The notes below the pieces were generated by a model that saw only the letters and a list, made by a program, of their open reading frames with translations, ran no database searches and had not been told where the DNA came from. The position numbers and the translations under genes are program-made. DNA of 50,000 nucleotides from Aneurinibacillus uraniidurans. GTDB lineage: Bacteria; Bacillota; Bacilli; Aneurinibacillales; Aneurinibacillaceae. The DNA lies in contig NZ_CP116902.1 in the NCBI RefSeq assembly GCF_028471905.1, positions 3,467,501-3,517,500 of the forward strand, in the 5' to 3' direction. Shown piece by piece: positions 32,801 to 41,300 of the stretch (its first letter is position 1; every line of letters begins with the position of its first letter).

Positions 32801-33658
32801 ATGAACAGTACATTCGAAGTGGCGCTACGTGCGTTTTTTGCCCTCATTGCCCTGTTCATCATCACTCGACTACAGGGGAAGAAACAGCTTGCACAACTAA
32901 CCTTCTTTGAATATATCGTAGGCATCACCATCGGAGATATTACAGCCTTCATCGCGACCGACGTGGAAGGAAATCTACTTCACGGCTATGCCAGCCTGCT
33001 TGTTTTTGCCGTTATCCCGTTTCTTATTGATTTTCTTTCTCTTAAGAGTAAAACCGTTCGCGATCTATTTGAAGGTAAAGGCACCGTGCTCATCCGCAAA
33101 GGAAAAATACTAGAAGATAATATGAAGAAAGAACACTTTAGCACAGATGAACTACTGGAACAATTACGTCTAAAAGATGCGTTCCGGGTAGCGGATGTGG
33201 AATTTGCTGTTCTTGAAGCGAACGGTGAATTGAGTGTGATGAAGAAAAAAGAAAGTCAGCCTCCATCCGTCAGCGATCTTGGACTCACTGTAAAGCCCGA
33301 GCACGATTCGCAGACTGTCATTATGGATGGAAACATTCTGCTTGAACCCCTCGCCGAAGCCGGGCTCAACATGCATTGGCTGCGCGAAGAGTTAGAAAAA
33401 GCAGGTGTTGCACTGGATAATGTTTTTTTAGGACAGGTCGATTCTGCTGGTGAACTATACCTGGATGTATATGATGATAAGCTTGAAATGCCTGCTGCCA
33501 CTGAACAAAAACTTACACTCGCCTCACTACGAAAGTGCCAGGCTGATCTGGAATTGTTCGCTCTGGAAACAACTGATATTCAAACCCAAAAGCTATACGG
33601 AAAAGCCTCGCAAAAATTAGAACAGTCCATCAAACAGCTCTCCCCCTATCTAAAATAA
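32801..33658 (+). CDS. DUF421 (YetF-like) membrane protein with C-terminal DUF1657-like segment
   Basis: The 285-residue protein has three N-terminal hydrophobic segments (about 5-85, with RLQGKKQLAQLTFFEYIVGITIGD) and a cytoplasmic DUF421 domain (about 95-215). The tail (about 235-285, LASLRKCQADLELFALETTDIQTQ) resembles the preceding 68-residue DUF1657 protein. AGGAGG precedes ATG 32801; the frame is open 14 codons upstream into the palindrome. YetF-type genes occur in spoVA2 operons, and family work links YetF proteins to germination and heat resistance of spores. It is the last gene before a strong terminator. Confidence 0.87.
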   Translation: MNSTFEVALRAFFALIALFIITRLQGKKQLAQLTFFEYIVGITIGDITAFIATDVEGNLLHGYASLLVFAVIPFLIDFLSLKSKTVRDLFEGKGTVLIRKGKILEDNMKKEHFSTDELLEQLRLKDAFRVADVEFAVLEANGELSVMKKKESQPPSVSDLGLTVKPEHDSQTVIMDGNILLEPLAEAGLNMHWLREELEKAGVALDNVFLGQVDSAGELYLDVYDDKLEMPAATEQKLTLASLRKCQADLELFALETTDIQTQKLYGKASQKLEQSIKQLSPYLK

Positions 33659-33681
33659 GCGAGCAGCCCTCACTCATTTTT

Positions 33682-33718
33682 ATAAAAAGCAGTTCCCCTG
33701 AGGAGAACTGCTTTTTAT
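33682..33718. terminator. Bidirectional terminator between spoVA operon and clpB
   Basis: Arms ATAAAAAGCAGTTC (33682-33695) and GAACTGCTTTTTAT (33705-33718) are perfect, with T-runs on both strands. It serves the two convergent units. Confidence 0.9.
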
Positions 33719-33737
33719 CTTTACTATCAACTACTCG

Positions 33738-36350
33738 TCAATAAGCCGAGGATTCTACTTTTAAAGCACCCTCCGTAAGTTCAACCTGTATAGTGGCTCC
33801 ATCTACAATCCGTCCACTAATTAACTCACGTGCAAGCATCGTTTCGAGTTGACGTTGCAAGAAGCGACGTAGCGGGCGGGCGCCATATACCGGATCGTAT
33901 CCTTCCCTGGCAATATACGCTTTTGCCTGCTCAGAGAGCGTAAGTGTAATCTTCCGGTCAGCCAGACGGCGGCGTAAGTCAGTAATGAGCAATTCAACGA
34001 TGCCACCAATCTCACGAGCCGTAAGCGGCTTGAACAGCACGATTTCATCGACCCGATTCAGAAATTCTGGTCGAAAACTCATTTGAAGCTCCTGCATGAC
34101 TTGCTGGCGTGCTTCCTCGCGAATTTCGCCCGCCTCTGTAATCCCCTCAAGCAGAAACGCTGATCCAATGTTAGAGGTCATAATGATCACTGTATTTTTA
34201 AAATCAACGGTACGACCTTGCGAGTCCGTCACCCGTCCATCATCAAGCACTTGAAGCAGTACATTGAATACATCTGGGTGTGCCTTCTCAATCTCATCAA
34301 ATAGGATAACCGAATACGGTTTGCGGCGCACCGCTTCCGTCAGCTGTCCACCTTCCTCAAATCCGATATACCCTGGTGGTGCACCGATCAAGCGGGATAC
34401 GGTATGCTTCTCCATATATTCACTCATATCGATACGAATAATATTCTCTTCTGTATCAAACAATGTTTCAGCTAATGTTTTGGCTAGCTCTGTTTTCCCC
34501 ACACCGGTTGGTCCAAGGAAAATAAAGGAGCCAATTGGACGGCGTGGATCACTGATGCCAGCTCGCGCACGCAAGATTGCATCCGTCACCCGCTGTACGG
34601 CTTCATCCTGTCCCACGACACGCTCGTGTAAAATGGTATCGAGCTTGAGTAGCTTATCTCGCTCCCCTTCTGCTAATTTAGCAAGCGGAATACCTGTCCA
34701 ACGCGAGATGATGCGGGTAATCTCGTCATCCGTCACTTCTTCCCGCAGAAGCGATTGTTCACTTTGCTTAGCTGCATGGGTAACTTCTGCTTCGTGCAAC
34801 TGCTTCTCTAACTCCGGCAGGCGACCGTACTTAAGTTCTGCTGCTTTATTTAGATCGTAGTCACGCTCTGCCTGTGCCACTGCTCGATGTACACTCTCGA
34901 TTTCTTCACGCAGCTTTTGAATCGACTGCAGTGCATTTTTCTCATTCTCCCACTGTGCTTTCATCGCTGCCAAATTCTCACGCCGTTCTGCCAGCTCCTT
35001 TTGAAGGTGAGCAAGGCGGTCTCGACTTGCCACATCTGTTTCTTTTTTGAGAGCTGCTTCTTCAATCTCAAGCTGCATCACCCGGCGTGCGACTTCATCG
35101 AGTTCGGCTGGCATAGAATCAATCTCAGTCCGAATCATCGCACACGCTTCATCGACTAGATCAATCGCTTTATCAGGCAAGAAGCGGTCGGTAATATACC
35201 GATGTGACAGCACTGCGGCACTGACAAGCGCATTGTCATGAATTTTGACACCATGAAATACTTCAAATCGCTCCCGCAGCCCGCGTAAAATCGAAATGGT
35301 ATCTTCTACAGTCGGTTCATCCGCTAACACCGTCTGGAAGCGGCGTTCAAGTGCAGCGTCTTTCTCGATGTATTTCCGGTATTCATCAAGTGTGGTCGCC
35401 CCAATGCAGTGCAGCTCTCCACGCGCAAGCATCGGCTTCAGAAGATTCCCGGCATCCATCGCCCCTTCCGTCTTGCCCGCCCCAACAATTGTATGAATTT
35501 CATCAATAAATAGCAGAATCCGTCCTTCGCTCTGCTTAATCTCTTGCAGCACTGCCTTTAAGCGCTCTTCGAATTCACCCCTGTATTTCGCTCCAGCAAT
35601 AAGAGCTCCCATATCCAAAGCAAAAATCCGCTTATCCCGCAATCCTTCCGGTACATCGCCCCGTACAATTCGGTGTGCTAGCCCTTCGACAATGGCGGTT
35701 TTTCCGACACCTGGTTCACCGATTAGTACTGGATTATTTTTAGTTTTCCGTGATAAAATACGGATAACATGACGAATCTCTCCATCACGCCCGATAACCG
35801 GGTCCAGCTTATTCTGCTCAGCAGCACTGACCAGATCATGCCCATATTTCTCCAACGCTTCATATGTTGTCTCCGGTGTTGTGCTTGTAACTCGTTGACT
35901 GCCTCGCACACTACGAAGTGCCTCAAGGAATTTGGTACGAGTAATCCCAGCCTCTGCAAGTTGTTTTCCAAGCGTTGTTTTCCCTACTTCTGCAAGAATG
36001 CCAAGAAATAGATGCTCAACCGAGATATATTCATCCCCCATCGCTTTCACTTCATCTTCTGCCTTCAGAAACACCTGATTGGTAGCCGAACTAACGTATA
36101 TTTTCCCTGCTTCTTTCCCTGGTCCAGACACACGTGGCTTCTGTTCAAGTCGATGCTCTACTTTTTGTTTTACTTCATCTGGAGAGACATTCATCTTTAT
36201 CAGCAGGCGTGCAAGCAATCCTTCATGCTGCTCAAGTAGGACCAATAGCAAATGCTCTGGCTCTATCTCTGGATTTCCATAGCGCAATGCCTTTGTTTCT
36301 GCTTGCTGCACAGCCTCAATGGATTTTTGTGTAAATCTATTTAGGTCCAT
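33738..36350 (-). CDS. clpB: ATP-dependent disaggregase ClpB
   Basis: ClpB is a hexameric AAA+ chaperone that extracts proteins from aggregates together with DnaK. The roughly 870-residue protein has a Clp N domain (about 5-150), AAA-1 with [13 protein letters not shown] near 210, a long coiled-coil middle domain (about 400-530), and AAA-2 with [16 protein letters not shown] near 610 and the [13 protein letters not shown] pore loop. The coiled-coil M domain and the lack of an IGF loop distinguish it from ClpC and ClpA. ATG 36350 is better spaced from AAGGA than ATG 36356. No CIRCE or CtsR heptads are seen upstream; a weak SigA promoter lies at 36385-36412. Confidence 0.95.
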   Translation of the reverse strand: MDLNRFTQKSIEAVQQAETKALRYGNPEIEPEHLLLVLLEQHEGLLARLLIKMNVSPDEVKQKVEHRLEQKPRVSGPGKEAGKIYVSSATNQVFLKAEDEVKAMGDEYISVEHLFLGILAEVGKTTLGKQLAEAGITRTKFLEALRSVRGSQRVTSTTPETTYEALEKYGHDLVSAAEQNKLDPVIGRDGEIRHVIRILSRKTKNNPVLIGEPGVGKTAIVEGLAHRIVRGDVPEGLRDKRIFALDMGALIAGAKYRGEFEERLKAVLQEIKQSEGRILLFIDEIHTIVGAGKTEGAMDAGNLLKPMLARGELHCIGATTLDEYRKYIEKDAALERRFQTVLADEPTVEDTISILRGLRERFEVFHGVKIHDNALVSAAVLSHRYITDRFLPDKAIDLVDEACAMIRTEIDSMPAELDEVARRVMQLEIEEAALKKETDVASRDRLAHLQKELAERRENLAAMKAQWENEKNALQSIQKLREEIESVHRAVAQAERDYDLNKAAELKYGRLPELEKQLHEAEVTHAAKQSEQSLLREEVTDDEITRIISRWTGIPLAKLAEGERDKLLKLDTILHERVVGQDEAVQRVTDAILRARAGISDPRRPIGSFIFLGPTGVGKTELAKTLAETLFDTEENIIRIDMSEYMEKHTVSRLIGAPPGYIGFEEGGQLTEAVRRKPYSVILFDEIEKAHPDVFNVLLQVLDDGRVTDSQGRTVDFKNTVIIMTSNIGSAFLLEGITEAGEIREEARQQVMQELQMSFRPEFLNRVDEIVLFKPLTAREIGGIVELLITDLRRRLADRKITLTLSEQAKAYIAREGYDPVYGARPLRRFLQRQLETMLARELISGRIVDGATIQVELTEGALKVESSAY

Positions 36351-36384
36351 TGCCATACATCCTTCCCTATTTTGCTATACTTCT

Positions 36385-36412
36385 ATTATACCCGCAGTAT
36401 TGAGAAATCTAA
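36385..36412 (-). promoter_or_regulatory. SigA-type promoter candidate of clpB
   Basis: On the minus strand TTAGAT is followed after 16 bases by a perfect TATAAT (36385-36390), about 35 bases before the start codon. No HrcA or CtsR operator was found near it. Confidence 0.45.
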
Positions 36413-36413
36413 T

Positions 36414-36443
36414 GCATGATTCCATCCTTCTTCCATCATACTA
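36414..36443 (+). promoter_or_regulatory. Consensus SigG promoter of the 52-residue gene
   Basis: GCATG (36414-36418), 18 bases, then CATACTA (36437-36443) matches the SigG consensus GHATR-N18-CATNHTA at every specified position. The expected start near 36450 is about 25 bases before ATG 36475. Confidence 0.6.
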
Positions 36444-36474
36444 TACGTACGAATTAGAAAGTGAGGGATTCATT

Positions 36475-36633
36475 ATGGAGCGAAAAACTACACCTATTAC
36501 ACTTGCCGAGTTAGAACGTCGACATGCCACACTAAAAGAACCGCCAGATCTTCCAATCTCGACACACCTACATTCTGAACCCCAAAACATGGATCTCTCC
36601 GAAGCTGAAGAAAAAGTGATTGATGAACCATAA
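36475..36633 (+). CDS. Small hypothetical protein, candidate forespore-expressed
   Basis: The 52-residue product is polar and rich in Glu, Pro and His (ERKTTPITLAELERRHATLKE), with no membrane segment or cysteine. No family was recognised. GAGGG lies about 7 bases before ATG 36475; the frame is open upstream to 36319, but that part overlaps clpB. A consensus SigG promoter just upstream suggests synthesis in the developing spore. The sequence is not like alpha/beta- or gamma-type small acid-soluble spore proteins. No terminator is seen before the next gene. Confidence 0.55.
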   Translation: MERKTTPITLAELERRHATLKEPPDLPISTHLHSEPQNMDLSEAEEKVIDEP

Positions 36634-36738
36634 GTATGATACATCCTGTATAAAGATGACGTTTCACCTTTTTACACTATCTTTATATTATTAATGGAAT
36701 CTATATCTTTTTTTTAAAAAGTTTTCCGGACTTTGTAG

Positions 36739-36744
36739 TATAAT
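36739..36744 (+). promoter_or_regulatory. -10 element upstream of the HTH mini-gene
   Basis: A perfect TATAAT lies 35 bases before ATG 36780. The matching -35 position (AAAAAG) is poor, so the promoter is uncertain. Confidence 0.35.
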
Positions 36745-36779
36745 GGGAATCGATATCAGTTTTCAGGAGTGAAAGAGAT

Positions 36780-36941
36780 ATGAAACGTCAATTTTCTATG
36801 GAATTTAAGGTAAAAGTGGTAAAACAAGCCCTTAAAAGCGATCGTAATACAACGGCACGTAACTACCATTTAAACAGCATTATGATCTCCCGTTGGATTC
36901 GCGAATACAGTGAAGGCAAATATGACCGCGTATTGATCTAA
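36780..36941 (+). CDS. Solitary IS3/IS911-type transposase helix-turn-helix mini-protein
   Basis: The 53-residue product (MKRQFSMEFKVKVVKQALKS, ending YDRVLI) matches the first helix-turn-helix of IS3-family OrfA, with TTARNYHLNSIMISRWIREY as the DNA-binding unit. OrfA is normally about 90-110 residues with a leucine zipper, followed by an overlapping OrfB with the DDE catalytic domain; neither is present, and no terminal inverted repeats were seen. However, the gene has a TATAAT, a CAGGAG ribosome site and its own terminator. It could be a decayed element or a retained small DNA-binding protein. Confidence 0.55.
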   Translation: MKRQFSMEFKVKVVKQALKSDRNTTARNYHLNSIMISRWIREYSEGKYDRVLI

Positions 36942-36997
36942 ATTTACATACCGCGCTCCCCGTTATTACTCATCGATCGTTCTATACAATTACTACA

Positions 36998-37027
36998 TCC
37001 ACCGTGAAAACGGTGGATTTTTATTTT
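36998..37027 (+). terminator. Terminator of the HTH mini-gene
   Basis: TCCACCGT, a GAAA loop and ACGGTGGA (36998-37017) are followed by a T-rich tract. Its end overlaps the -35 of the MFS gene promoter. Confidence 0.85.
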
Positions 37028-37054
37028 GACAAGAAAACATTGTGTACATATACT
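37026..37054 (+). promoter_or_regulatory. SigA promoter of the MFS gene
   Basis: TTGACA (37026-37031), a 17-base spacer and TATACT (37049-37054). It is one of the best SigA matches in the window, about 60 bases before ATG 37116. Confidence 0.75.
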
Positions 37055-37115
37055 TATCATAACAAGTACTTTGCACGAGGAGCTATGTTATGTCGAAAAC
37101 AACGGAGAGGTATTT

Positions 37116-38309
37116 ATGCAACCACAATCTTTATGGACAAAAAACTTTATTGTAATTTGCGCAAGTAATTTTTTTATTTTCATGACCTTCTATACCCTTT
37201 TAGCAACTCTGCCCGTTTTCGTGATCGATATTTTACACGGTAACAATCAACAAATTGGCCCGGTTATGACTTCGTTTATTATCGCTGCCGTACTTTTACG
37301 ACCTGTAGCCGGAAGATTGCTTGATCGAATGGGCAGAAAAAAGATCCTGGTAGCTTCCATCATACTATTTATGGTTTCTACATTTACGTATGCAGGTATT
37401 CAAAGCTTTTTACTTCTCCTCACCTTACGTTTTATTCATGGTGTAAGCTTCGGAGTCGTTACCACTACCACGGGTACAATCGCCAATAGCCTGGTACCGT
37501 CTACACGAAAAGGCGAAGGAATTGGTTATTTTGCTACAACTATGAACATTGCGATGGTTATCGGCCCATTTTTAGGGCTGACCGTTATTTATACGTACAA
37601 TTTTAATGTTCTGTTTGCGATTCTGTCTGTATTTTCCCTGCTGGCCTTTTTATGTGCTAGCATTATACGTGTTCCCGTTGCAAATCAATCAACACAAAAC
37701 AATAACCAGTCTTTTCACTGGAAAAACTTTATTGAACCACATGCCATTCCAATCTCGTTGACAGGCATGCTGCTTGCGTTTGCTTACAGCGGTATTCTTA
37801 CATTCATACCCGTATACGCCAAAGATTTAGGGCTTGTTCAGACGGCCAGTTACTTTTATGTGGTATACGCCGCAATGATTATTCTGTCCCGCCCACTTAC
37901 CGGCAGACTATTTGACCGTTTGGGCGGACATGTGATTGTATATCCAAGTATCCTTCTTTATATCATCGGACTTGTAACACTTAGCCAGGCACATACGTCG
38001 CTCTCGTTTCTTGCAGCCGGTGCGGTAATCGGATTAGGCTATGGAACATTATTCCCTGTTTTCCAGACGATCGCCATTCAATCGTCACCCGCTCACCACA
38101 GTGGTATCGCAACGGGCACCTATCTGTTACTGTATGACGGAGGCATTGCGCTTGGATCGATTATTCTCGGAGCAGTAGCTTCTGCTTCTACTTACCGGGA
38201 TATGTATCTCGTATCTGCTGTTGTGATTGCTTTTTCTGCTTTACTGTATTATGGGCTGTGTCACAAAAAGAACGCTCATGCTTCTAAGGAACACCTGAAA
38301 GGAATATAG
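37116..38309 (+). CDS. Major facilitator superfamily transporter
   Basis: The 397-residue protein has twelve hydrophobic segments and the MFS loop 2-3 motif GRLLDRMGRKK, repeated as GRLFDRLGGH between helices 8 and 9. It looks like the drug/metabolite exporter group (YfkF/YwoG type) rather than a sugar permease, but the substrate is not evident. GGAGAGG precedes ATG 37116; the frame is open 30 codons further up, which would overlap the promoter. A DUF1904 gene follows after 2 bases and is surely co-transcribed. Confidence 0.9.
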   Translation: MQPQSLWTKNFIVICASNFFIFMTFYTLLATLPVFVIDILHGNNQQIGPVMTSFIIAAVLLRPVAGRLLDRMGRKKILVASIILFMVSTFTYAGIQSFLLLLTLRFIHGVSFGVVTTTTGTIANSLVPSTRKGEGIGYFATTMNIAMVIGPFLGLTVIYTYNFNVLFAILSVFSLLAFLCASIIRVPVANQSTQNNNQSFHWKNFIEPHAIPISLTGMLLAFAYSGILTFIPVYAKDLGLVQTASYFYVVYAAMIILSRPLTGRLFDRLGGHVIVYPSILLYIIGLVTLSQAHTSLSFLAAGAVIGLGYGTLFPVFQTIAIQSSPAHHSGIATGTYLLLYDGGIALGSIILGAVASASTYRDMYLVSAVVIAFSALLYYGLCHKKNAHASKEHLKGI

Positions 38310-38311
38310 CC

Positions 38312-38656
38312 ATGCCATTTTTACGTTTTGCCGGGGTCAAAAGAGAACACCTGCAAGAACTAGCACCCTTCATCATCAAGGAAGTTGCCCGTACGATCCA
38401 GATTTCCGAAGAAAAAGTAAAGATCGAACTTCTTATGGTAGAACAAATTACAAACACACCGCCCAGTCTTGAGATTTCAATGTTTCAACGTGAACAAAGC
38501 AAGCATGATATGCTTGCAGCACGGCTATACGAATTATTAAAACAAAACGGGTATGCAGCGATTCACATCTTTTTTGTGATTCTTGCACCCTCGCTGTATT
38601 ATAAAGAAGGGAACCCACTGAAAAAAATAGCCGCTCCAATCTCTGCGAAGCTTTAG
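38312..38656 (+). CDS. DUF1904 family protein (tautomerase-like)
   Basis: The 114-residue protein begins MPFLRFAGVKREHLQELAP and fits DUF1904, small proteins with a tautomerase/MIF-like fold whose Pro2 may act as a base. The middle segment (EEKVKIELLMVEQI) and AIHIFFVILAP support the beta-alpha-beta pattern. It starts 2 bases after the MFS stop, so the two form an operon. Whether it acts on the MFS substrate is unknown. Confidence 0.75.
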   Translation: MPFLRFAGVKREHLQELAPFIIKEVARTIQISEEKVKIELLMVEQITNTPPSLEISMFQREQSKHDMLAARLYELLKQNGYAAIHIFFVILAPSLYYKEGNPLKKIAAPISAKL

Positions 38657-38673
38657 TAAGCTTCCGTTTAACG

Positions 38674-38716
38674 AATAAAAACCTTCCTGACCTCATGATC
38701 AGGAAGGTTTTTATTT
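38674..38716. terminator. Bidirectional terminator between the DUF1904 gene and helD
   Basis: Perfect 17-base arms AATAAAAACCTTCCTGA (38674-38690) and the inverse at 38699-38715, with T-runs in both directions. Confidence 0.92.
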
Positions 38717-38717
38717 A

Positions 38718-41072
38718 TTATCTGCTGCTTATATAGTTATATGTGTCAGCGGATGCTTCCCTGATAAATGGACTCATTTCCCCATTACAGAAAATGTGCA
38801 GCTCATGCATCGCCCTTGTACAAGCCGTATAAAATAGCTTCCGCTCACTTTCGCGACCATATTGCGATTTGGCCCCATTATAAATAATCACAGCATCAAA
38901 CTCTACACCTTTTGCAAGATACGAAGGAATGATGAGTGTGCCTGTTTCAAAGACGCCTGTTTCTTTTCCAATTAATCGAAGCGGAAGGTTCACTCGTAAT
39001 GCTGCATACGCTTGCCGGCTCTCCTCGGCGGTTTTGCAGATTACAGCGATCGTTCGATGCCCTTCTGTTTGCAGTATCTGAATCCGTTCTGTTACCTGTG
39101 CAGCAAGATCCTCCATATTTGCGACCTGTATTACAGTCGGCTTACTACCTTCCCGGTTAAATGGTTCAATCTCTTCGCCTCCATCTACAAACTCACGTGT
39201 GAATTCAACGATCTGGCGAGTCGAACGGTAGCTGCGTGTCAGGGTAATCTTTTCAGTCTGCTCGCCTTCATATAATGAAGATAGTGACGAAACTCCGATA
39301 CCGAAGCGAGCATGTGCATAGATTGCCTGATTAAGATCACCTAGTACCGTCATTTTGCTGCGCGGAAACAAACGTTTGATGAAAGCAAACTGAAATGCTG
39401 AATAGTCCTGAGCCTCATCAATAAATACATGCTTAATAGATGTATTGCTTTGAAATCCTTCCACCAATTCTTGCAAATACAAATACGGGGTCGCATCCTC
39501 ATACGCTAGCTCGGCACGGGCAATTCGCTCCTTCGTTTGGGCGCATATATCTGCCCATTGCTCCGGCAAACTCGCATTAGGGGCAAAATAAGACACGTAC
39601 GCTGAATCGGCAAATAGTCGCTCATACATCGCCTTCATATCGATGAATCGCATCCGTTTTACTCTTCTACGCAAAGGCCTAAAGCGTTCCTGAACCACCA
39701 TTTTGGCAAGCTGCTTTTTTTCCTGTTCAAAATCATCGAACGTCTCCCCGGTGTATCGTCTTTTCTTTCGTAGTTTCTTATAAGCCTGTAAGTATGCTTC
39801 CTTATCAAGCAGCTCAATTTCATCTTCCACCCATTGTTCTGTCAACTCTTTACGCATAGCCTGCTTGATTTCCTGAAGCAACCATTCAACGAGTAAATTC
39901 ATACGGTCCGGAATTTGTAGTGCAGCATCCAGCCTATAAAACTGTTCGGTCATATGTGCTGTGGACACAAGCGTCTTGCCTCGGAATCTAATATCTTTAA
40001 ACAGCATACCTTCTCGACCAAGAAACGCGGCATATTGCTCAATCATCGTAACAAAGGCATGATCTGCTTTGTAACGTATGCCAGCCATCCGAATGTCATA
40101 TGCCGGATCATCCTCCGCCGTCAGTACATACTCCATTTGCATAAATGGATCTTCAAGCACAAACCTTTTTCCGAGACGACGCTGCAAGTATTCCTGGAAC
40201 GTTACCTGCTGCATATTTTTTTCGCCAAGCTCAGGTAGGACCGTTGAAATATAGCTATTGAACAGCTGGTTCGGAGAAAACAGCACAATTTGTTCAGCCT
40301 GCAATGTGTTCCGGTAACGGTATAGCAAATAGGCCACCCGCTGCAGAGCTGCAGATGTTTTACCACTTCCGGCCGCTCCCTGCACAAGCAGCAGCCGGCT
40401 GCGCTCGTTGCGAATAATCTGGTTCTGCTCTTTCTGGATGGTAGCCACAATACTTTTCATCTGTGTGTTCGCCTGTCTGCCCAGCACCTCTTGCAGCAGT
40501 TCATCCCCGATGGTGATCCCTGTATCAAATAGACTTAGAATGCGGCCATCACGAATCACGTACTGCCGCTTCAACTCCATCACACCCGAAATGGTGCCAT
40601 CGGGCGCCTGATACTGAGCTGGGCCAGGTGAATAATCATAATATAAACTTGAGATCGGCGCACGCCAATCATATACGAGAAATTCCGGTCCGTTCTCTTC
40701 CTGAAAAGAAGCCAGCCCAAGATAAATACGTTCCGTCTGCTCTCCTTCTTCTGTAAAATCAATACGTCCAAAATAAGGGGACTGCTCTAGCCTATGCAGC
40801 GTTCTTAAACGCTCTCTGGCATGTCGATAGCTGCGCTCCCGCTCGGAGAGAACTTCAGCCTGTTGCTTCATACTGGCATACGTTTCTGCAGCTTCATGCG
40901 CATCGTCAAAATTAACGGTTACATCATCCCAGAAATTTTTCCGAATATCCACGACTTCGGTTTGAATATCGCCCACTTCCTGTTGCAGAATCGTAATTTG
41001 CCTACTGATTTTATCCGTAACCTGATCAACCCGCTGCTGCTCTTCCTGCCACTCCTGCTTCGACGTATCCAT
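38718..41072 (-). CDS. helD: RNA polymerase recycling helicase-like ATPase HelD
   Basis: HelD is a superfamily-1 ATPase that removes stalled RNA polymerase from DNA; some homologues give rifamycin resistance. The 784-residue protein has an N-terminal coiled coil (about 1-95), Walker A GAAGSGKTSAALQRVAYLLY near 235, a long insert, and UvrD-like motifs FIDEAQDYS (Walker B), LGDLNQAIYA, LTRSYRS and YTACTRAMHELHIF. ATG 41072 follows AAGGGGTGGG; an in-frame ATG 10 codons upstream lacks a site. The length and coiled coil separate it from UvrD and PcrA. A small plus-strand unit with its own promoter starts at 41110, head-to-head with it. Confidence 0.9.
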   Translation of the reverse strand: MDTSKQEWQEEQQRVDQVTDKISRQITILQQEVGDIQTEVVDIRKNFWDDVTVNFDDAHEAAETYASMKQQAEVLSERERSYRHARERLRTLHRLEQSPYFGRIDFTEEGEQTERIYLGLASFQEENGPEFLVYDWRAPISSLYYDYSPGPAQYQAPDGTISGVMELKRQYVIRDGRILSLFDTGITIGDELLQEVLGRQANTQMKSIVATIQKEQNQIIRNERSRLLLVQGAAGSGKTSAALQRVAYLLYRYRNTLQAEQIVLFSPNQLFNSYISTVLPELGEKNMQQVTFQEYLQRRLGKRFVLEDPFMQMEYVLTAEDDPAYDIRMAGIRYKADHAFVTMIEQYAAFLGREGMLFKDIRFRGKTLVSTAHMTEQFYRLDAALQIPDRMNLLVEWLLQEIKQAMRKELTEQWVEDEIELLDKEAYLQAYKKLRKKRRYTGETFDDFEQEKKQLAKMVVQERFRPLRRRVKRMRFIDMKAMYERLFADSAYVSYFAPNASLPEQWADICAQTKERIARAELAYEDATPYLYLQELVEGFQSNTSIKHVFIDEAQDYSAFQFAFIKRLFPRSKMTVLGDLNQAIYAHARFGIGVSSLSSLYEGEQTEKITLTRSYRSTRQIVEFTREFVDGGEEIEPFNREGSKPTVIQVANMEDLAAQVTERIQILQTEGHRTIAVICKTAEESRQAYAALRVNLPLRLIGKETGVFETGTLIIPSYLAKGVEFDAVIIYNGAKSQYGRESERKLFYTACTRAMHELHIFCNGEMSPFIREASADTYNYISSR

Positions 41073-41109
41073 AATCCCACCCCTTATCAAAAGACTCTTC
41101 AAATAACAT

Positions 41110-41139
41110 TTGACAAAGCTAGCTCATTTGTGATAAAAT
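41110..41139 (+). promoter_or_regulatory. SigA promoter of a very short plus-strand unit
   Basis: TTGACA (41110-41115), 18 bases, then TAAAAT (41134-41139). It points to an 11-codon reading frame and a terminator, not to any larger gene. Confidence 0.55.
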
Positions 41140-41173
41140 TAAATTGATTAATACTTAAAATAAAGGTGATATA

Positions 41174-41209
41174 ATGAGCAACTTTTATTGTATCATAAAA
41201 TTCCTTTAG
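41174..41209 (+). CDS. Possible 11-residue leader-like peptide
   Basis: ATG 41174 with AAAGGTGAT in front encodes MSNFYCIIKFL and a TAG stop. It has a good promoter 35 bases upstream and a terminator 35 bases downstream (41246-41289), so the predicted transcript is about 145 bases. It may be a regulatory RNA, an attenuation leader that lost its gene, or chance. No database family can be claimed for so short a peptide. Confidence 0.3.
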   Translation: MSNFYCIIKFL

Positions 41210-41245
41210 TATTCAACACTGTATGCGCTAAAGAGTAGATGCAGA

Positions 41246-41289
41246 TAAAAAGGCCTCACCGTCTATAATATGGACAGTGAGGCCTTTAT
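41246..41289. terminator. Terminator between the short unit and the 118-residue gene
   Basis: Arms ATAAAAAGGCCTCAC (41245-41259) and GTGAGGCCTTTAT (41277-41289), with an inner GTC/GAC stem. The T-run is better on the minus strand, after the gene ending at 41301, but the plus strand also has TTATTATT. Confidence 0.8.
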
Positions 41290-41300
41290 TATTGTGGAAT

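Noticed and set aside
34264-34860. 198-codon plus-strand open frame
   Set aside because: It is antisense to the second ATPase domain of clpB and is Ser-rich, as expected from a shadow frame.
36351-36474. CIRCE or CtsR operator upstream of clpB
   Set aside because: No TTAGCACTC-N9-GAGTGCTAA repeat and no GGTCAAA heptad repeats could be found; only a SigA-like -10 is present.
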